A stretch of DNA of 64,000 nt from Arachidicoccus terrestris (GTDB lineage: Bacteria > Bacteroidota > Bacteroidia > Chitinophagales > Chitinophagaceae): positions 2,356,001 through 2,420,000 of the forward strand of contig NZ_CP083387.1 of assembly GCF_020042345.1 (NCBI RefSeq), written 5' to 3'. Position numbers and translations under genes: made by a program. This document shows, one piece after another, positions 61,871-64,000 of this stretch (position 1 is the stretch's first letter; the number at the start of each line of letters is the position of its first letter). Under the pieces are notes generated by a model. That model was not told the origin of the DNA, ran no database searches, and saw nothing but the letters and a program-made list of their open reading frames with translations.

Positions 61871-62593
61871 CTATTTTTCAAGTTTTTTTAAAGCTTCAAA
61901 ATATATTTTTACTTCATTTAAGAGCGCTGCCTCGCTAGGCTCAGGCGCCACAATAATTTCGTTGGCACAATGTGCTTTGATAGACTCAGCTGTTGTTTCC
62001 CCAATAGCAAACAAAACAGACTTATCAGAAACCTGCGGATTATGCGTGAAAAAACAGTCAACAGCAGAGGGACTGAAAAATAAAAAGCCATGAATGTCTC
62101 CGCGAATGGTTGAGGGTGCGCAGGACGTATTATAACTGATTATTTCTTCTAAAGGGATTCCGAGCTGCTGAAAAGTCAGGGGTAGCGTAGGCATTCTGCG
62201 GTTTCCGCAGAAGAAGACCGCCGGCCTTTCTTTCAAGGGGTCCGGATGTGCTTTGATTATAACGGAAAGATCCGAACTGTTGCGCCCCATTGCGGCGATC
62301 AGAGTCTCTGGAATAAACTTTAAAAGCGTTGTTCTGGTCTTGCCGCTTAAGCAATAGATATTCCAATCCGGTTGTTGTTCAAGTCTTTCAAATACCGATC
62401 TCACAGCAACCTCACTGGTAAATATTGCGTTGATCTTTTCTCTTCCCCGTTGAAATATCAACTGTTCCACTTCACTGTCATAGGAAAGTTCCTTTCGTAT
62501 TAAAGGAAAGGTATACAGTCTGTACGAGAACTCCCAGCTATCAATAGCGCTCGAATCTGAAATTTCTGCTGTAGTAATTATACATTTGATCAT
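61871..62593 (-). CDS. hemD: Uroporphyrinogen-III synthase
   Basis: 240 aa. It closes and inverts ring D of hydroxymethylbilane to give uroporphyrinogen III. HemD sequences are poorly conserved; the call rests on the fold-typical segments AIFTSEVAVRSVFERL, IYCLSGKTRTTLLKF, FLFFSPSAVDCFF and LFAIGETTAESIKAH, and on its place between hemC and hemE with 12-base gaps on both sides. Confidence 0.93.
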   Translation of the reverse strand: MIKCIITTAEISDSSAIDSWEFSYRLYTFPLIRKELSYDSEVEQLIFQRGREKINAIFTSEVAVRSVFERLEQQPDWNIYCLSGKTRTTLLKFIPETLIAAMGRNSSDLSVIIKAHPDPLKERPAVFFCGNRRMPTLPLTFQQLGIPLEEIISYNTSCAPSTIRGDIHGFLFFSPSAVDCFFTHNPQVSDKSVLFAIGETTAESIKAHCANEIIVAPEPSEAALLNEVKIYFEALKKLEK

Positions 62594-62605
62594 GACGGTA
62601 CAATT

Positions 62606-63571
62606 TTAAGACTTCTGAGCATCTGATGAGCCTGTCTCTTGTTTGATCTGGCGTACGATTTTATCAGCCCCCTGGTCCAGTAAGGCCTTCGCAGCCGTTA
62701 TTCCCAGATCCTGACAGGAGCTGAGTGCGGCCACTTCCCGGCATTCAAATTTTTGCCGGCCATCCGGCGACAGGATACTGCCGGCGAATAGGACCTGGCC
62801 ATCTTTTATCCGGGCATAGGCGCTGATCGGGGTGGAACACCCTCCCATCAGTGTACTTAAAAAGTCGCGTTCTATCTGTACGGCTTTTTCTGTATGTACA
62901 TCATTAAGTGGGCGAACAGCTTCCAATGCCGTGGTATCATCTGTGCGGGCAACCACTACTATAGCCCCTTGAGCCGGAGCCGGCAGCATCCAGGGAATCG
63001 CTGAAGCATTTACGGGACGTTCACCTATGCGCTCTAATCCTGCCGCGGCAAAGATGGCGCCGTCCCACCCGTGATGGTGAAGTTTTTGCATGCGGGTCTG
63101 TACGTTGCCGCGAAGGTTCTCTATTTTAAGTAAGGGGAATTTTTGCAGGATCTGCGCTTTGCGCCTTACAGAACCGGTGGCAATAGTTCCGGAAAGCTGA
63201 CTGTCTTCTCCTTTAAGAAAAGCCTCGGCGAAGGCCGGTTCTTTAAACACCAGAAGGTCTTTTTCGCTGGCCCTGGGCAGCACGGCTCCCTGGGCGATGC
63301 CAGCCGCCAACTGTGTAGGAACGTCCTTAAAAGAATGCACGACAATATCTATTTTGCGGCTCAGTAAGAAAGCGTCGAGGGTTTTGGTAAAAACCCCCTG
63401 AACACCCATGGCATATAGCGGCGTTACCAAATCTAAATCACCTTCACTTTTTACGGGCACTAATTCAGTTTGAATGCCGAGTCGTTGGAGTAAGCCCTGA
63501 ACAGTTGTTGCCTGCCACATGGCTAACCGACTATCTCTGGTTCCTATTTTTAATACACGGGATCTGTCCAT
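62606..63571 (-). CDS. hemC: Porphobilinogen deaminase (hydroxymethylbilane synthase)
   Basis: 321 aa. It polymerises four porphobilinogens on its dipyrromethane cofactor. Cofactor-binding Cys245 is in LMGGCSTPISAYA and catalytic Asp83 in VVHSFKDVPT. The start LKIGTRDSRLAMWQ and RGNVQTRMQKL / AAAGLERIG are typical. 80 bases downstream of hemA in the same direction. Confidence 0.97.
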   Translation of the reverse strand: MDRSRVLKIGTRDSRLAMWQATTVQGLLQRLGIQTELVPVKSEGDLDLVTPLYAMGVQGVFTKTLDAFLLSRKIDIVVHSFKDVPTQLAAGIAQGAVLPRASEKDLLVFKEPAFAEAFLKGEDSQLSGTIATGSVRRKAQILQKFPLLKIENLRGNVQTRMQKLHHHGWDGAIFAAAGLERIGERPVNASAIPWMLPAPAQGAIVVVARTDDTTALEAVRPLNDVHTEKAVQIERDFLSTLMGGCSTPISAYARIKDGQVLFAGSILSPDGRQKFECREVAALSSCQDLGITAAKALLDQGADKIVRQIKQETGSSDAQKS

Positions 63572-63651
63572 CAGTGCTTTTTTTATTCAGAAGATCTCTA
63601 AAGGGCAAGAGAAAGAGACCGGTTATAAAAGATTCAATAAGGTTGCCTGGA

Positions 63652-64000
63652 TTATCCCAGCTCGGATGCCAGCGACTCCGGGTTGTCCTTTCTTTTACGG
63701 GCAAGGCCGGTCGAAGCCGTAAAGTTGACAAAATCATGAAGGGTCTCTATATAGGCGCATCCCGGCGTTTGTTCCTGGCTGCGCATTTTGACTGCAAGGT
63801 TTTTAATAGCCGTCTTGATGGCGTCTTCCTGTTGTGCGGCATTTTCGGGGGCCTCCATCTGGAGGGACTGAAACCAGGCGCAGTGATGGATATCCATGAG
63901 CGACTGCTTGGCAGCGCGGATGATGGGTACATTTTTGCGCATCTGGTACCACTGTTTAAATTCCTCCAGATAGCTATCGATAATGGAAAGAGCTTTAGGG
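63652..64000 (-). CDS. hemA: Glutamyl-tRNA reductase, C-terminal part (cut by window edge)
   Basis: About 115 codons of the C-terminal dimerisation domain are visible; the N-terminal part lies beyond 64000. The helix pattern LSIIDSYLEEFKQWYQMRKN followed by VPIIRAAKQSL matches the end of HemA (the family's F-x-x-W-x-x-R-x-x-x-P-x-I-x-x-L motif). It reduces glutamyl-tRNA to glutamate-1-semialdehyde, the substrate of the hemL product. First gene of the visible hem operon. An apparent internal ATG at 63942 is not the real start. Confidence 0.88.
   Translation of the reverse strand, partial: PKALSIIDSYLEEFKQWYQMRKNVPIIRAAKQSLMDIHHCAWFQSLQMEAPENAAQQEDAIKTAIKNLAVKMRSQEQTPGCAYIETLHDFVNFTASTGLARKRKDNPESLASELG

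Noticed and set aside
63652-63942. A complete 96-aa protein starting at the ATG at 63942
   Set aside because: The frame stays open to the window edge and the upstream residues continue the HemA C-terminal helix.

Overview
The window is a chromosomal segment of a Bacteroidota bacterium, most likely of the Chitinophagaceae/Chitinophagales. Evidence: three SusC/SusD outer-membrane pairs, a GldB-type protein, a DUF1735 lipoprotein, weak Shine-Dalgarno sequences, and at least ten upstream sites matching the Bacteroidota sigma-A -7 element TAnnTTTG. Genes are ordinary and densely packed. No phage, transposon or CRISPR array was seen. Function calls come from reading protein motifs; nothing was checked against a database.

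Region by region. (1) 0-6 kb: a secreted protein, a BlaI-type repressor with two operators at its start codon and an M56 (BlaR1-like) membrane protease with an unusual repeat tail, two VOC proteins, a secreted YCII+SnoaL fusion, and tRNA-Leu. (2) 6-14 kb: acyl-CoA synthetase, purD, tRNA-Glu, gapA, a SugE/Gdx-type exporter, a diacylglycerol-kinase-family enzyme and a chromate-transporter-family protein. (3) 14-20.3 kb: nadD, feoA, ybeY, mnmG and nadA, with two chromosome-maintenance signals. Three parS-like 16-mers lie between ybeY and mnmG, one of them at the centre of a 56-bp perfect palindrome. A dense DnaA-box cluster beside an A/T-only stretch lies in the 0.7-kb gap between nadA and nuoA. 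Together these suggest that the window contains, or lies next to, the chromosomal origin. (4) 20-29 kb, all minus strand: nuoA, a TPR protein, a PstS-like lipoprotein, a small membrane protein, hemL, a TMEM175-like channel, zapA with a coiled-coil partner, and pheT. (5) 29-32.4 kb: M1 peptidase and GldB-like protein.

(6) 32.7-48.9 kb: three consecutive SusC/SusD units, the first with a DUF1735 lipoprotein, each closed by its own terminator. No glycoside hydrolase, sigma/anti-sigma pair or hybrid two-component regulator lies among them, so substrate and control are not evident. (7) 48.9-58.7 kb: an FtsE-like ATPase overlapping a glycosyltransferase, a second glycosyltransferase, RlpA, gcvT, a GH36 alpha-galactosidase paired with a DUF6055-like secreted putative metalloprotein, and a DUF3667 membrane protein. 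(8) 58.7-64 kb: a heme-biosynthesis operon read leftward in the order hemA (cut by the window edge), hemC, hemD, hemE, hemF, hemB. With hemL at 24-25 kb these cover the C5 route from glutamyl-tRNA to protoporphyrinogen IX, except the glutamyl-tRNA synthetase.

The most noteworthy signals are the putative oriC, the parS cluster with its long palindrome, the paired BlaI operators, the exact 8 x 24-residue tail on the M56 protease, and the near-identical 5' ends of two of the susC genes.
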